The notes: generated by a model from the sequence alone, not told the origin. A stretch of DNA of 64,000 bases from Jingyaoa shaoxingensis (GCF_014385005.1 NZ_JACRSZ010000006.1:171734-235733), one strand, 5' to 3'; shown: positions 33,070 through 42,219, counted from the first letter of the stretch. Made by a program: numbers and translations.

Positions 33070-33917
33070 TACTGCTGTACCTCCTTTGTTCTGGTCAGGA
33101 TATTCTGCGTAATGGCAATGGCTGCCACAAGGATAAAGAACAGAACTGCTTTCGCCTGTCCCACACCTTCATATCCGGTTCGTCCATAGAATGTGTTATA
33201 AATATTCAGTGCCAGCATTTCTGACATCTTGGATGGTGCACCGTCTGTCAGTGCCAGGTTCTGGTCAAATAATTTGAATCCATTGGTCAGGGTCAGGAAT
33301 GTACAGATTGTAATGGAAGGCATCACCATCGGAATGGTGACATTCTTCAGAATCTGACGATTGTTGGCTCCGTCAATTTTTGCTGCTTCAATCAGTTCTC
33401 CCGGGATATTCTGAATACCGGAAATATAAATAATCATCATATAACCGATCTGCTGCCAGCACATCAGAATGACCAGCCCCCAGAATCCATAAACGGAAGA
33501 ATAGGTCAGAGTTTTCTGAAAATGTGCCAAAATACCATTTAATAACAGCTGCCATACATAACCCAGGATGATACCACCAATCAGGTTTGGCATAAAGAAC
33601 ACGGTTCTGAAAATATTCGTTCCTTTAATTTTCTTTGTCAGGAACATCGCAACTGTAAATGCCAGAATATTAATCAGCAATACAGAGACTACTGTAAAAA
33701 GTGCTGTATACCACAGTGAATGCAAAAATGGATCCGATGCATCTCCCCAGATCTTCGCATAATTGGAAAGCCCTACCCACTTTGCATCTGTTACGGTTGT
33801 GAATTTACAAAACGAAAGATAAATACCCAAAATAAACGGTGCAACAAATCCAATTGTAAATGCCAGCATTGTCGGTAATACAAATACCGGCCAATATCTT
33901 TTAATTGCCTTATCCAT
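33069..33917 (-). CDS. ABC sugar transporter permease, MalF-type
   Basis: I use the ATG at 33917 (MDKAIKRYW), after a GAAGGG site. The longer frame to 33959 runs into the upstream hairpin. The 282-residue protein has six membrane helices and the EAA loop IEAAKIDGANNRQILKNVTIP. It pairs with the MalG-type protein to form the channel of a CUT1 importer. A hairpin between it and the binding-protein gene probably lowers permease expression relative to the binding protein. Confidence 0.92.
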   Translation of the reverse strand: MDKAIKRYWPVFVLPTMLAFTIGFVAPFILGIYLSFCKFTTVTDAKWVGLSNYAKIWGDASDPFLHSLWYTALFTVVSVLLINILAFTVAMFLTKKIKGTNIFRTVFFMPNLIGGIILGYVWQLLLNGILAHFQKTLTYSSVYGFWGLVILMCWQQIGYMMIIYISGIQNIPGELIEAAKIDGANNRQILKNVTIPMVMPSITICTFLTLTNGFKLFDQNLALTDGAPSKMSEMLALNIYNTFYGRTGYEGVGQAKAVLFFILVAAIAITQNILTRTKEVQQ

Positions 33918-33940
33918 AATTTTCCCTTCTTCTTGATCAG

Positions 33941-33975
33941 AAAAGGATGAGCGAAGCATCGCTCACCCTTTTTTA
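33941..33975 (-). terminator. Partial terminator/processing hairpin after the binding-protein gene
   Basis: TGAGCGA (33948-33954) pairs with TCGCTCA (33959-33965) plus flanking G-C pairs, with TTTT following on the minus strand. Such hairpins between binding-protein and permease genes usually reduce read-through. Confidence 0.65.
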
Positions 33976-34012
33976 ATTCTACTGTTTATTTTCTGCCTTT
34001 ATCAGTTACAAA

Positions 34013-35323
34013 TTATTCTGCATTTGCTGCTGCATATTCTGTAGCCCATCCGTCAACGAATGCTGTTACAACGCTGTCCCATTCGCCGGTTCCCTGAGCG
34101 TACTCAAGAAGTGCACTTCCAACACCATTTTTCCAGTTTTCAGATGGCATGGTAGTGAAGCACCATGTTACAGGTGTCTTTCCATCCTCTACATATTTTG
34201 CTGCTTCATTTACCAGAACGTTGTCTGCTGCATAGTCATCACCGAAAGTGGTGAATGGTGTTGCAAATCCCATATCTTTACTGATTGCTGTTCTTCCTTC
34301 ATCACTTGTAATACACCATGTCAGGAAATCAACTGTAGCCTGAATATCTTCTTCAGATGCTTTTGCATTTACACACCAGTAGTTTTCAGATCCTGTACAA
34401 AGTCCCTGATTTTCTTCTCCTTCAACTCCGATGTAAATTGGAAGCATACCAAGGTCATCTTCTGTCAGATCTCCTTCTTCCAGGATACCACTGGTTTCCC
34501 ATGTACCATTCTGATAGAATACTGCTTCACCAAGAGCAAATTCTGCACGTGCATCTTCTGCTGTCTTGCTGGAAATCATACTTGGTTCACAGGTTGCATT
34601 GTTGATGTACAGATCCCAAATATTCTTGTAATTGTCAAGATATGTTCCTTTAATCGCATCTGTGGATGTAATGCCGTCTGCTTTATATTCATAGTAGATC
34701 GGAATGTTTGCCAGATGAGTCTTGAATCTCCAGTCGGAAGAAGAATCCATACCTGCAGATGTAAATGCACCTTCAATACCCAGATCATCTTTCTTTGCTG
34801 TAATATCTTCTACAACTGCTTTTAATGTATCAAAGTTGTTGATTTCATCAACAGATGTTACTACAGCGCCATCTGTTTCAAAATAGTCATTCAGTAAGGA
34901 CTTATTATAAATCAATCCGTATGTCTCGATCTTATATGCAATACCTGATACGGATCCATCTTCGTTAACCAGTGCAAAGTCATCACTTGCAAGATTCTTA
35001 TATACATCTGTATCTTTCAGGTCATAGCAATAATCTTTCCATGCAGCAAGACCAACCGGTCCATTTACCTGAAACAGTGTCGGTGCTTCGCTTTTATCCA
35101 TTTCTGATTTCAATGTAGATTCATATGTTCCGGATGCTGCTGTGACAACCTGTACTTCTGTTCCTGTTTCTTCTGAATACTTCTCAGCAAGTGCTTCCCA
35201 CTGGTCTGCTACTTCCGGAGCAAAGTTCAGATAATATACTTTTCCGCCATCTGCGCTGGCTGACATTGCAAATGCACTTGCCATAATTGCTGCTGATACT
35301 GCTACTTTTGTTAATTTTTTCAT
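34013..35323 (-). CDS. Extracellular solute-binding protein, CUT1 sugar importer
   Basis: The 436-residue protein has a signal peptide of about 24 residues ending ...AFAMSASADGG, then a family 1 binding-protein fold beginning YYLNFAPEVADQWEALAEKY. Two downstream permeases and malQ/malL suggest maltose or maltodextrin as ligand. It has no lipobox cysteine at the signal peptide end, which is odd for a Gram-positive binding protein, where lipid anchoring is normal. The first Cys comes much later. It is the first gene of the operon, with a GGAG site, promoter and operator upstream. Confidence 0.9.
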   Translation of the reverse strand: MKKLTKVAVSAAIMASAFAMSASADGGKVYYLNFAPEVADQWEALAEKYSEETGTEVQVVTAASGTYESTLKSEMDKSEAPTLFQVNGPVGLAAWKDYCYDLKDTDVYKNLASDDFALVNEDGSVSGIAYKIETYGLIYNKSLLNDYFETDGAVVTSVDEINNFDTLKAVVEDITAKKDDLGIEGAFTSAGMDSSSDWRFKTHLANIPIYYEYKADGITSTDAIKGTYLDNYKNIWDLYINNATCEPSMISSKTAEDARAEFALGEAVFYQNGTWETSGILEEGDLTEDDLGMLPIYIGVEGEENQGLCTGSENYWCVNAKASEEDIQATVDFLTWCITSDEGRTAISKDMGFATPFTTFGDDYAADNVLVNEAAKYVEDGKTPVTWCFTTMPSENWKNGVGSALLEYAQGTGEWDSVVTAFVDGWATEYAAANAE

Positions 35324-35360
35324 GTTTCTTCTCCTTTTCTTTTTATGTCGTCTCTTTTTT

Positions 35361-35384
35361 GGAAACGTTATCGGTAACGTTTCC
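35361..35384. promoter_or_regulatory. LacI-family operator
   Basis: Half-sites GGAAACGTTA and TAACGTTTCC surround a 4-bp centre, a near-perfect 24-bp palindrome with the AACGTT core of LacI-family sites. It sits just downstream of the -10 element of the binding-protein promoter, where a bound repressor would block transcription. The LacI-type gene at 30985-32070 is the natural partner. Confidence 0.85.
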
Positions 35385-35397
35385 GGTTTCTGAATTC

Positions 35398-35426
35398 ACA
35401 ATAGCATAATCACAGTTCATTCGCAA
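35398..35426 (-). promoter_or_regulatory. Promoter of the maltodextrin operon
   Basis: -35 TTGCGA (35421-35426) and extended -10 TGCTATTGT (hexamer 35398-35403) are 17 nt apart. The start point would be near 35391, immediately before the LacI-type operator. Confidence 0.8.
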
Positions 35427-35528
35427 GTACTTTTTGCTCTGCTTTTTGTTTTTCGTATATTATTCACGATTTTGTTATCCATTTTTTATGCACTTTCACA
35501 ATGCTTTTTATTTTCTTTTTCTGTTCAT

Positions 35529-38500
35529 TTATTTTTTTATGCTGTTTCTCACAAATGTTGTATGACTTTGGCCTTCATCTGTCGTTTTTCGGTTATAGAA
35601 TGTTGCTTCTCCACTCGGGCCTGTCGTATCTGTCTGGCTTCCTTGTACATGCATAACCGCGGTCTCCCCGGATACGGAACCATTTACCACATTATAAATG
35701 GAGTCCAGCTGATATCTTGCTGTTCTTTCTTCTGATATGGTATAAGTCCCTGACAATACCTGAAAGCTTACTGTCATTGCTGCCCTGGTTCCTGATCCAA
35801 TATTTTCGTTTGTGAATTCCACAGTATCGTAATATATATGTTTGTTTCCAAGAACATCTCTTCCTTCTACTTTAAAAGTAAATATCGGATTCCCATGTGC
35901 CCAGACAATATCCGCAGCATCAATCTCCTTTGTTACACTGATGGTACTGTACAGCCGCTTATTTATAACAGATATTTCGACGCCATCTGTCTGTTCACCT
36001 TGCGCAAGGTAGCTTACCTTTACATCTTTTGCTGTCTTATTTAATGCATACCCTAATGGTGCCTTTACTTCTGTTACGGTATAATTTCCCGGATGAAGCT
36101 TTTCAGAAACTGCTTTTCCATCTTTTCCTGTTGTTATGGTATCTACTACTTTTCCAGCCTTATAGATGATTTTTCCTGCCAGAGAAGTAATATTGTCTTT
36201 GGCAGTTACCTGATATACTGCTCCTTCCAGAAGTTCTTTTCTCTCATTCTTTTTTAAAACCGTTATAACAGGAAGTCTTCCAAACGCCGTTGTGGTTACC
36301 GTATTGGTATCTTTGCCGGATACTGCACTTCCTCTCTTTACTGTAACATTAGCCTCATTATTGACCGTATAAACGTCACAGCCCGATGATGTCTGATAAA
36401 CAGGATCCATTTCTGTTGGATCCATTTTTACTTTAAAAGCAACCCTGTATGTATACCCATAAAAATCATTGGAGGACAGTGCCGTTGCAGTTGCAGTCAG
36501 CTGAATCTTGTCATCCTCTGTGTCTGCTGTAAACCAGTTTGTTTTATTCTTGCCATCTTCTACTCTCGTTACTGTCAATCCATCGACATAATCTGCTCCT
36601 GCCGGGAGTGTGTCAGACAGTACCAGGGATGAAAATTTGTATGCCGGTATGGTATCCAGAACAGTATATTCAATTGCATAATAATACTCTCCCGTTATAC
36701 TGGAAAGATTCAGCTTTTTATCCCACGTTTGATTATCCGCAGATACCTCTTTTACCGGATCCTGAAGCGCAGGTGGCGCGCTGTCCTGACTATAGATACT
36801 GACAACTCCATACAGTTCATTCGTTCCATAGCTTCCATCTCCAATGGTGGTATTCGTAAAAAGTGGATAGAATCTGTCCCATCTGGTCGCTTCTGATGTT
36901 GTTGCATTATTATAATAGCCAAATGCAAAAGAAAAATCCGATGTTGTCATTTCCCACACTGCACAGGCCGCAGGTGTTGAAAGAATCTGGGCTGATGTTC
37001 CAAATTTTCCTTCCACATAGGAAAAACCTGAAACTCCGGCAATGGACACTCCGTTTTTGGCTCTGAGCCATTCCTCTGCTCCTGTATAATAATAACGGTG
37101 ATCCATTGAGCCATTATTCTGTTTTATTCCCACAAACTGTGCGTTATCGATATCCCATACAGGAAGCTTTATCTTGACTTTTGCTTCTGTTGAAGTTCCG
37201 GATTCCAGAATCTTACAGCGTATCACCATTGGTCCCTGGCGGTCAAAGCCAAATTGTAATTTGTTTTTGCAGAATCCTGCAAATGGATATACCGTTTTCC
37301 CACTTTGTGCTAATGTTGTTTCCTGATACGACTGAATTACAAATTTCATATCATACCATTTGCCAGTTTTATAATCGTAAATTACGTTATTATACCTTGC
37401 TCCGTGACTGGATCTGTCAGTCAGGTTTGACTGCAATGGAAGCCAGTACAGATAGCTTTTCTTTGCTATACTCCCCTGAATCCATTTGCCTGCTACAGTT
37501 TCGCCGCCAAGCATCTCCATCGTTGACTTTCCATCATAAAATTTAACAGAAAGATAATCGGTGGAAGCATTGCTTCCATTACTCCATCCTGAGACGCGGG
37601 TGATATCCTCAGTTGCAATCTGCCCTTTATCCGATACAATCATTTCTATCTGACTGTTCAGATAATCTGCAAGTTTCATCACATATTGGACAAACGCACT
37701 TCCTTCATCATGCATTTCCACTGCTTTTTCCAGATTCATTTCATTTTCTTCACATTCACACAGTTCTCTGTGAATTCTTACCACCACTTCACAATCATCA
37801 TGAAGTACTCCTCTTTCTTCTTTTCCGGCTTCGCATTCGCTGCATGCAGCCTGAAACGCTTTCCATACACCATTGCAGGATACTGCATGCTTCGTAACTG
37901 CCTCTGCTCCGCTTCCACAGTCACACACTTTTTCAAGTGCTTTATAAAATACCGGACAGTTCCATGCATGAGAAAGTTCATTCTCTGCTGTACTGTCACA
38001 AAGACAGAGTCTCTTTTCCTCCATCTGAACCAGTGAATACAATCCACATTTTTCTGCTCCGGTATCCACAGCAAGACATTTCTTATCTGTGTTGCAGTAT
38101 ACTTCACTATGACTATTTGTCCTGACTCTTCCTGATTCATGATAACCAACTTTACTCAAATATTGACCGGACTTTTCCTGTTTAACAGCCTCAGGATCAT
38201 AGATGTTTATATATACTTGTACATCTTTGGTAAGTTCCAGATCTGCCCCTGTTTTGTCCACAATTTTGAAATAATACGGATACAGATACTGTATGGATCT
38301 TACCAATTCTGAATTTCCGGTTTCTTCACTGTATTCCTTCTGGATTTCTTCCTGCCAGCAGGTCTTCATATACTCAAGAAACTCCTCATATTCCCATCTT
38401 TCACCGTCCGTTCCATATAGTTTCTCCAGCTCTTTTCCGGCATAAAGAATAATCTCTGCCCCATCCGGGAAGGCACTGTCATCCGGCGCAAGAATCGTCA

Positions 38501-39077
38501 TATCCATATCTTCAGACGCTGCCGTCAAAACTCCTATGCCATGCTCCGTATCCGGCTCCTGATCTGTCTCTTCTTCAGAGACCGTTCCGGATGTTGGCTC
38601 GCTGTCTTTTTCCTGCTCTGTATCTGATATACTTTCTGTCAGCTTTTCCGTTACTTCTTCAGAGTTTGTTTCAGGTACTTTTTCTGATATTTCCTCAGAT
38701 ACTTTTTCTGATACCTTTTCTGAACTATTCTCATCCTCCTCTGTCGATAACATTTCGGACTGTTTTTCTGTTACCTGTTCTGTGATTCTTTCTGTCAGTA
38801 CCTCCTCTGTCTCTTCTGTTGCATCTGTACTTTTCCATTCTCCCGGTTCAGTAAGTTTCTCCGTTTCTTCCGTTTCACTTTCTTCATCGCCCGCTTTTTC
38901 TCCGGTTTCAGCAGCCGATTTTTCCGCTTCTGTATCCGATTCTGCATCTGAGTTCAAAGTTATTTCCGTCTCTTTGATTTCTGTCATCACTTCTGCTGCT
39001 GAAGCAGCCGAAGTAATTGCCATTACCGCTGCCAGGCAACTGATTCCAAGCTTTTGAAATAGTTTTCTCTTTCTCAT
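35529..39077 (-). CDS. Large secreted surface protein with SpaA-type domains
   Basis: The 1182-residue protein has a signal peptide (1-28) and a Ser/Glu/Thr/Lys-rich stalk (about 30-180) with SEKVSEK-like repeats. A Cys/His repeat region (358-456) follows, then a unique adhesin-like region (about 490-770). An isopeptide D2-like domain (about 795-915) precedes a CnaB/SpaA domain (934-1040), with candidate Lys 942/943 and the Glu1003 E-box VTEVKAPLGY. A final beta domain covers 1045-1165. There is no LPXTG, sorting tail or membrane helix, so it must be held by partners. It is the last gene of the SipW/TasA-like cluster and probably a tip or matrix adhesin. Function is inferred. Confidence 0.85.
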   Translation of the reverse strand: MRKRKLFQKLGISCLAAVMAITSAASAAEVMTEIKETEITLNSDAESDTEAEKSAAETGEKAGDEESETEETEKLTEPGEWKSTDATEETEEVLTERITEQVTEKQSEMLSTEEDENSSEKVSEKVSEEISEKVPETNSEEVTEKLTESISDTEQEKDSEPTSGTVSEEETDQEPDTEHGIGVLTAASEDMDMTILAPDDSAFPDGAEIILYAGKELEKLYGTDGERWEYEEFLEYMKTCWQEEIQKEYSEETGNSELVRSIQYLYPYYFKIVDKTGADLELTKDVQVYINIYDPEAVKQEKSGQYLSKVGYHESGRVRTNSHSEVYCNTDKKCLAVDTGAEKCGLYSLVQMEEKRLCLCDSTAENELSHAWNCPVFYKALEKVCDCGSGAEAVTKHAVSCNGVWKAFQAACSECEAGKEERGVLHDDCEVVVRIHRELCECEENEMNLEKAVEMHDEGSAFVQYVMKLADYLNSQIEMIVSDKGQIATEDITRVSGWSNGSNASTDYLSVKFYDGKSTMEMLGGETVAGKWIQGSIAKKSYLYWLPLQSNLTDRSSHGARYNNVIYDYKTGKWYDMKFVIQSYQETTLAQSGKTVYPFAGFCKNKLQFGFDRQGPMVIRCKILESGTSTEAKVKIKLPVWDIDNAQFVGIKQNNGSMDHRYYYTGAEEWLRAKNGVSIAGVSGFSYVEGKFGTSAQILSTPAACAVWEMTTSDFSFAFGYYNNATTSEATRWDRFYPLFTNTTIGDGSYGTNELYGVVSIYSQDSAPPALQDPVKEVSADNQTWDKKLNLSSITGEYYYAIEYTVLDTIPAYKFSSLVLSDTLPAGADYVDGLTVTRVEDGKNKTNWFTADTEDDKIQLTATATALSSNDFYGYTYRVAFKVKMDPTEMDPVYQTSSGCDVYTVNNEANVTVKRGSAVSGKDTNTVTTTAFGRLPVITVLKKNERKELLEGAVYQVTAKDNITSLAGKIIYKAGKVVDTITTGKDGKAVSEKLHPGNYTVTEVKAPLGYALNKTAKDVKVSYLAQGEQTDGVEISVINKRLYSTISVTKEIDAADIVWAHGNPIFTFKVEGRDVLGNKHIYYDTVEFTNENIGSGTRAAMTVSFQVLSGTYTISEERTARYQLDSIYNVVNGSVSGETAVMHVQGSQTDTTGPSGEATFYNRKTTDEGQSHTTFVRNSIKK

Positions 39078-39094
39078 ATTTTCCTCCTTTCCTG

Positions 39095-39721
39095 CTATTC
39101 CTGGCTGCTCAGACAGATCTGATAAAGTTCTTTTAATCCTGTTCCTGCAGATGCAATATTCTTCTGCACTGCTTTTGCCGTCACTCGGATCTGCTGTACT
39201 ACTTTCTCATCCAGACTGCCTTCCAGATATGGTGCCATCGTAATACTGTCAAACAATGCATCTGTCTTTTGCGATGGAGCCACTGTCTTTTTCCAGCCAT
39301 AAACATAGCACATATCATTTCCTGTCCTGGTTTTTTCTATTAATTCCCACCCTGAATTCGTCTGAAACCGGAATAATTCTGTCTCTTTCTCTGGCTGTTT
39401 TCTTTTCGTGCTTTCATTCACAAGTGAGATCTTACGGACAGGAATACGGACTTCCAGAAACACCCACGCATCCAACGATCCCATATTTTTTACCAGAGGA
39501 TTTTTCGTTCTGCTCTCCCCGGGTAATAGGGAGTCCCCTGATTTTTCCCGCCATCCTGGTTCCTCTACTTCTACTGTCACATCACCGGAAGCCAGTACAT
39601 TTTTCAGTCCCTCTGTGGTCTGTTTCAGATATGCTCCCGTTGTTGCAGCAGATGCAGTAAATACTACTGCACCTGCCATCATTCCCAAAACGATTCTTCC
39701 TTTCTTTTCTTTGCTAAACAT
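39095..39721 (-). CDS. SipW-dependent TasA/camelysin-like fibre protein (third copy)
   Basis: The 208-residue protein has a SipW-type leader (RIVLGMMAGAVVFTASAATTGAYLKQTT) followed by the ASGDVTVEVEEPGW start of the mature domain. LLPGESRTKNPLVKNMGS is the proline/glycine loop and N-P-x-V-K-N strand typical of TasA, CalY and BsaA proteins. The C-terminal segment RVTAKAVQKN matches the V-x-A-x-A-I/V-Q strand of the two paralogues in this cluster. These families assemble extracellular fibres. It lies 17 nt upstream of the large surface protein gene. Confidence 0.82.
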   Translation of the reverse strand: MFSKEKKGRIVLGMMAGAVVFTASAATTGAYLKQTTEGLKNVLASGDVTVEVEEPGWREKSGDSLLPGESRTKNPLVKNMGSLDAWVFLEVRIPVRKISLVNESTKRKQPEKETELFRFQTNSGWELIEKTRTGNDMCYVYGWKKTVAPSQKTDALFDSITMAPYLEGSLDEKVVQQIRVTAKAVQKNIASAGTGLKELYQICLSSQE

Positions 39722-39743
39722 ATATCTCCCTTCTGTTGCATTT

Positions 39744-40250
39744 CTAAGAAAATGGCAGTCTTCTCCGGCTGAAATAAATCATATGAACTCTGGATACTAC
39801 GATCTGCGCCGCTACCATCCACAGGAAAACTGCCATTAAAAACAGCTTGCCACTTAAAGTAGCTGCCATCATAGCCACATATCCCAATCGTGGCACCATG
39901 TACTGCACCTCCCCACGAACAGTATCCCCGCTGATCCAGGTTGGATCTGTCTCTTTGTTGGCATCACCTTTTGTCTGCAGCAGTCCATTTTTCACATCTA
40001 TCTTTTCAACTCTGTGTGTCACTACGGTTCTCCCCTGATTCATGGAAAATGTTATGACATCTCCCGGTTCCAGGCTCTGAAACGGCACCTGTTTTACATA
40101 TATCACATCTCCTGTTCGTATTTTCGGTTCCATACTGCCGCTTGTGACAGCATAGATCTGGAATCCCCACAATCTGGGTACAGAAAGTAATATGCCTGTA
40201 AAAATAAACACTGCCATAAGCAAATCCAGTATCCCTTTGATCAGTTTCAT
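39744..40250 (-). CDS. sipW: Signal peptidase I, SipW/ER type
   Basis: The start is the ATG at 40250, after AGGAGGG; it begins 1 nt after the previous stop (TAGTATG). The 168-residue protein has an N-terminal membrane helix and the nucleophile motif VTSGSMEPKIRTGD. THRVEKI places His in the position where normal bacterial enzymes use Lys, which is the ER/SipW type. A C-terminal helix pair (about 125-155) follows. B. subtilis SipW processes TasA and TapA. Three SipW-type substrates lie beside this gene, so it is the dedicated peptidase, and possibly assembly factor, of the cluster. Confidence 0.92.
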   Translation of the reverse strand: MKLIKGILDLLMAVFIFTGILLSVPRLWGFQIYAVTSGSMEPKIRTGDVIYVKQVPFQSLEPGDVITFSMNQGRTVVTHRVEKIDVKNGLLQTKGDANKETDPTWISGDTVRGEVQYMVPRLGYVAMMAATLSGKLFLMAVFLWMVAAQIVVSRVHMIYFSRRRLPFS

Positions 40251-40251
40251 A

Positions 40252-41442
40252 CTAATCCCTCCTGCTGTAGCTTCGCTCCAGTGCAAAAGCACCGATCAGA
40301 AACAGTACACTGAATCCTAACAGCGCAATCCACATTCCAAGTGCAGTCCGGTCTCCGGTCTGAACTACACTTCCGGAAGCCGTCGTCTTCCCGTCGTCTC
40401 CTCTTGCAGTGAATACCCAGCGTACTTTGCCGGTCAGTTCGTTTAACTGGTTATCCATCTCATCTGATAACGCCAGTTTTACCTGCAGCTTACGACTTTC
40501 TTTTGCCTTAAAGGTTCCAAGACAAATATCTTCCCGCATACTGTTACTTTTCCCGGACAGATTACCTGATACCGGTCCACAATATAACTGTCCCTGATCC
40601 CCTGTAATTTCAATTACTGCATATTTTTCCAGAAGCTCCTTTACCAGTTTGTCCGTCCGGTTATTTGCTGACCTCTGCGCCGTATTCTCTGCCCGGAGAT
40701 ACAGCTGTATCTCTTCTTCTGATCGATTTTCAAGTAAAATCTTCTGCGTTCTGGCACATCCAGGCGTCAGATTTTTAAAAGATGCAAACAGATCCGTATC
40801 TTTTTCTGACATCTGAAATCCGTCTTTACGTCCCAGATAAATCACTTCTGTGCTGATATTCTGATAGTTATGCGGTCTGCTGATTCCAAGTTCTTTATCA
40901 CTGATTTTCCAGATATCCCCCAAGTCATCCTGTGCCTGAACAGACTCAATTGCCACCACAATACGTGCCTCTTTTTTCCGGTATGCATTGTCTGCCTTCC
41001 TGCTTAATGTATAACTTCGAAAAAGTGGCTCTCTGGTTCCTGTACCCGCTTTCAGAATACCTTTGTAATAATAATATCCGTCATCACGATACAGCCATGC
41101 ACCGGTATTACACCGAATCTGAATCATATCCGGATCCAGACTGTCATCTGGCACAAATGTTCCGTCTTCTCTGGTTTCTCCAAACATCTTTTTTATTCTG
41201 ACACGAACCATACTGTCAGCCGTCCCGGTATTTTTTACATTGACAACCTTGTCTACTGTCTGTCCCGGATCAACATGAGCCGGGGCGTGATATTCTTCTT
41301 CTATCTGATTTTTAAACGAAGACATTGTCAGAATGTTCCCGGTACTTCCGGTAATTTTCCAGTACCCCAGAACTCCTGCACAAACAAATGTACTGATTCC
41401 AAGTGCAGCAAAAATCCCTGTCAGCGTCTTAGCTTTCTTCAT
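40252..41442 (-). CDS. SipW-type exported protein with C-terminal TGD anchor segment
   Basis: The 396-residue protein has a SipW-like leader (TGIFAALGISTFVCAGVLGYWKITGSTGN) and two beta-rich regions (about 45-190 and 200-340) containing VDPGQTVDKVVNVKNTGTAD. The C-terminus reads VVQTGDRTALGMW, then a hydrophobic helix and ERSYSRRD. That tail has the layout of a sortase signal (motif, helix, basic end) but with QTGD in place of LPXTG. It is probably the cell-attached base of the fibre. Its start overlaps the previous gene by 14 nt. No sortase gene is in the window. Confidence 0.8.
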   Translation of the reverse strand: MKKAKTLTGIFAALGISTFVCAGVLGYWKITGSTGNILTMSSFKNQIEEEYHAPAHVDPGQTVDKVVNVKNTGTADSMVRVRIKKMFGETREDGTFVPDDSLDPDMIQIRCNTGAWLYRDDGYYYYKGILKAGTGTREPLFRSYTLSRKADNAYRKKEARIVVAIESVQAQDDLGDIWKISDKELGISRPHNYQNISTEVIYLGRKDGFQMSEKDTDLFASFKNLTPGCARTQKILLENRSEEEIQLYLRAENTAQRSANNRTDKLVKELLEKYAVIEITGDQGQLYCGPVSGNLSGKSNSMREDICLGTFKAKESRKLQVKLALSDEMDNQLNELTGKVRWVFTARGDDGKTTASGSVVQTGDRTALGMWIALLGFSVLFLIGAFALERSYSRRD

Positions 41443-42190
41443 ACACCGTACCCTCTTCTACACTCTGCCCCAGAGCTGCAAAAGCATCCTGGGCTGATGC
41501 GAATCCATTTGACTGAATGGCTTCTGCAGAAACAATAATCTGAAATCTTCCAATCTGTTCCATATCTTTATTGCCCCAGTTCGTTGGAATCACAACATTC
41601 GTAAACAGCACTGTCTCCTCTCCGGCTCTCATAATTCCACCGTTGCCGCCCTTATACTGGAACAGATATTCCCCTGCTTTTCCTGTATTCACTTCCTGAA
41701 AGTCAGGATTTACCATTGGAATCCCTGAAATATCCCCTTCAGAATAACCAGGTATTTTGCCCTGCTGCAATTTTTCTGCTTTGCCCGTTTTATCCCATTT
41801 TCCTGTATAAGTTTTATCATATCGAATCGTCCTGCGAATCATATCAAGCGTTTTCTGATCTGTAATTATCTCCCCTTTTTCATTCTGTATCTTCATGCGC
41901 ATCTGTAGATAACAAGGTTGTTCCCCTATTCCCGGATCCGTCATATTCTTCACAGTAGGGTTCTTATACACCGTATATCCAGGATACATATTCACACCAT
42001 CTCCATCCGCAGGATTCCATTCTGGTTCCTTCATGCTGATATCAAAATCTCCAACCGTAAACACATTGGTTACTTCCTCTTTTTCTGTAAAATAACTGTA
42101 TGTCTGATATGCTCCCGCCGTACATAACAGAACTGCCGCCATCATACCAACTGTTTTTCTGCCCATCTTTTTTACTTTATTTTTCTTCAT
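41429..42190 (-). CDS. SipW-dependent TasA/camelysin-like fibre protein (second copy)
   Basis: The 253-residue protein has a leader (KTVGMMAAVLLCTAGAYQTYSYFTEKEE) and the mature start VFTVGDFDISMKEPEWNP. MYPGYTVYKNPTVKNM is the family loop and strand. Toward the end VSAEAIQSNGF and AQDAFAALGQ give the V-x-AEAIQ strand plus helix shared with the first copy. This is the closest of the three to BsaA/TasA matrix proteins. It follows the first copy by 29 nt and is coupled to the next gene by a 14-nt overlap. Assembly into fibres is known for the family and inferred here. Confidence 0.85.
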   Translation of the reverse strand: MKKNKVKKMGRKTVGMMAAVLLCTAGAYQTYSYFTEKEEVTNVFTVGDFDISMKEPEWNPADGDGVNMYPGYTVYKNPTVKNMTDPGIGEQPCYLQMRMKIQNEKGEIITDQKTLDMIRRTIRYDKTYTGKWDKTGKAEKLQQGKIPGYSEGDISGIPMVNPDFQEVNTGKAGEYLFQYKGGNGGIMRAGEETVLFTNVVIPTNWGNKDMEQIGRFQIIVSAEAIQSNGFASAQDAFAALGQSVEEGTVYEES

Positions 42191-42219
42191 ATATTTTCCT
42201 TTCTGTCATCACATAAAAC

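Noticed and set aside
35529..35700. LPXTG sorting signal at the end of the 1182-residue protein
   Set aside because: The C-terminus reads ATFYNRKTTDEGQ and ends FVRNSIKK, with no LPXTG-like motif and no hydrophobic helix.
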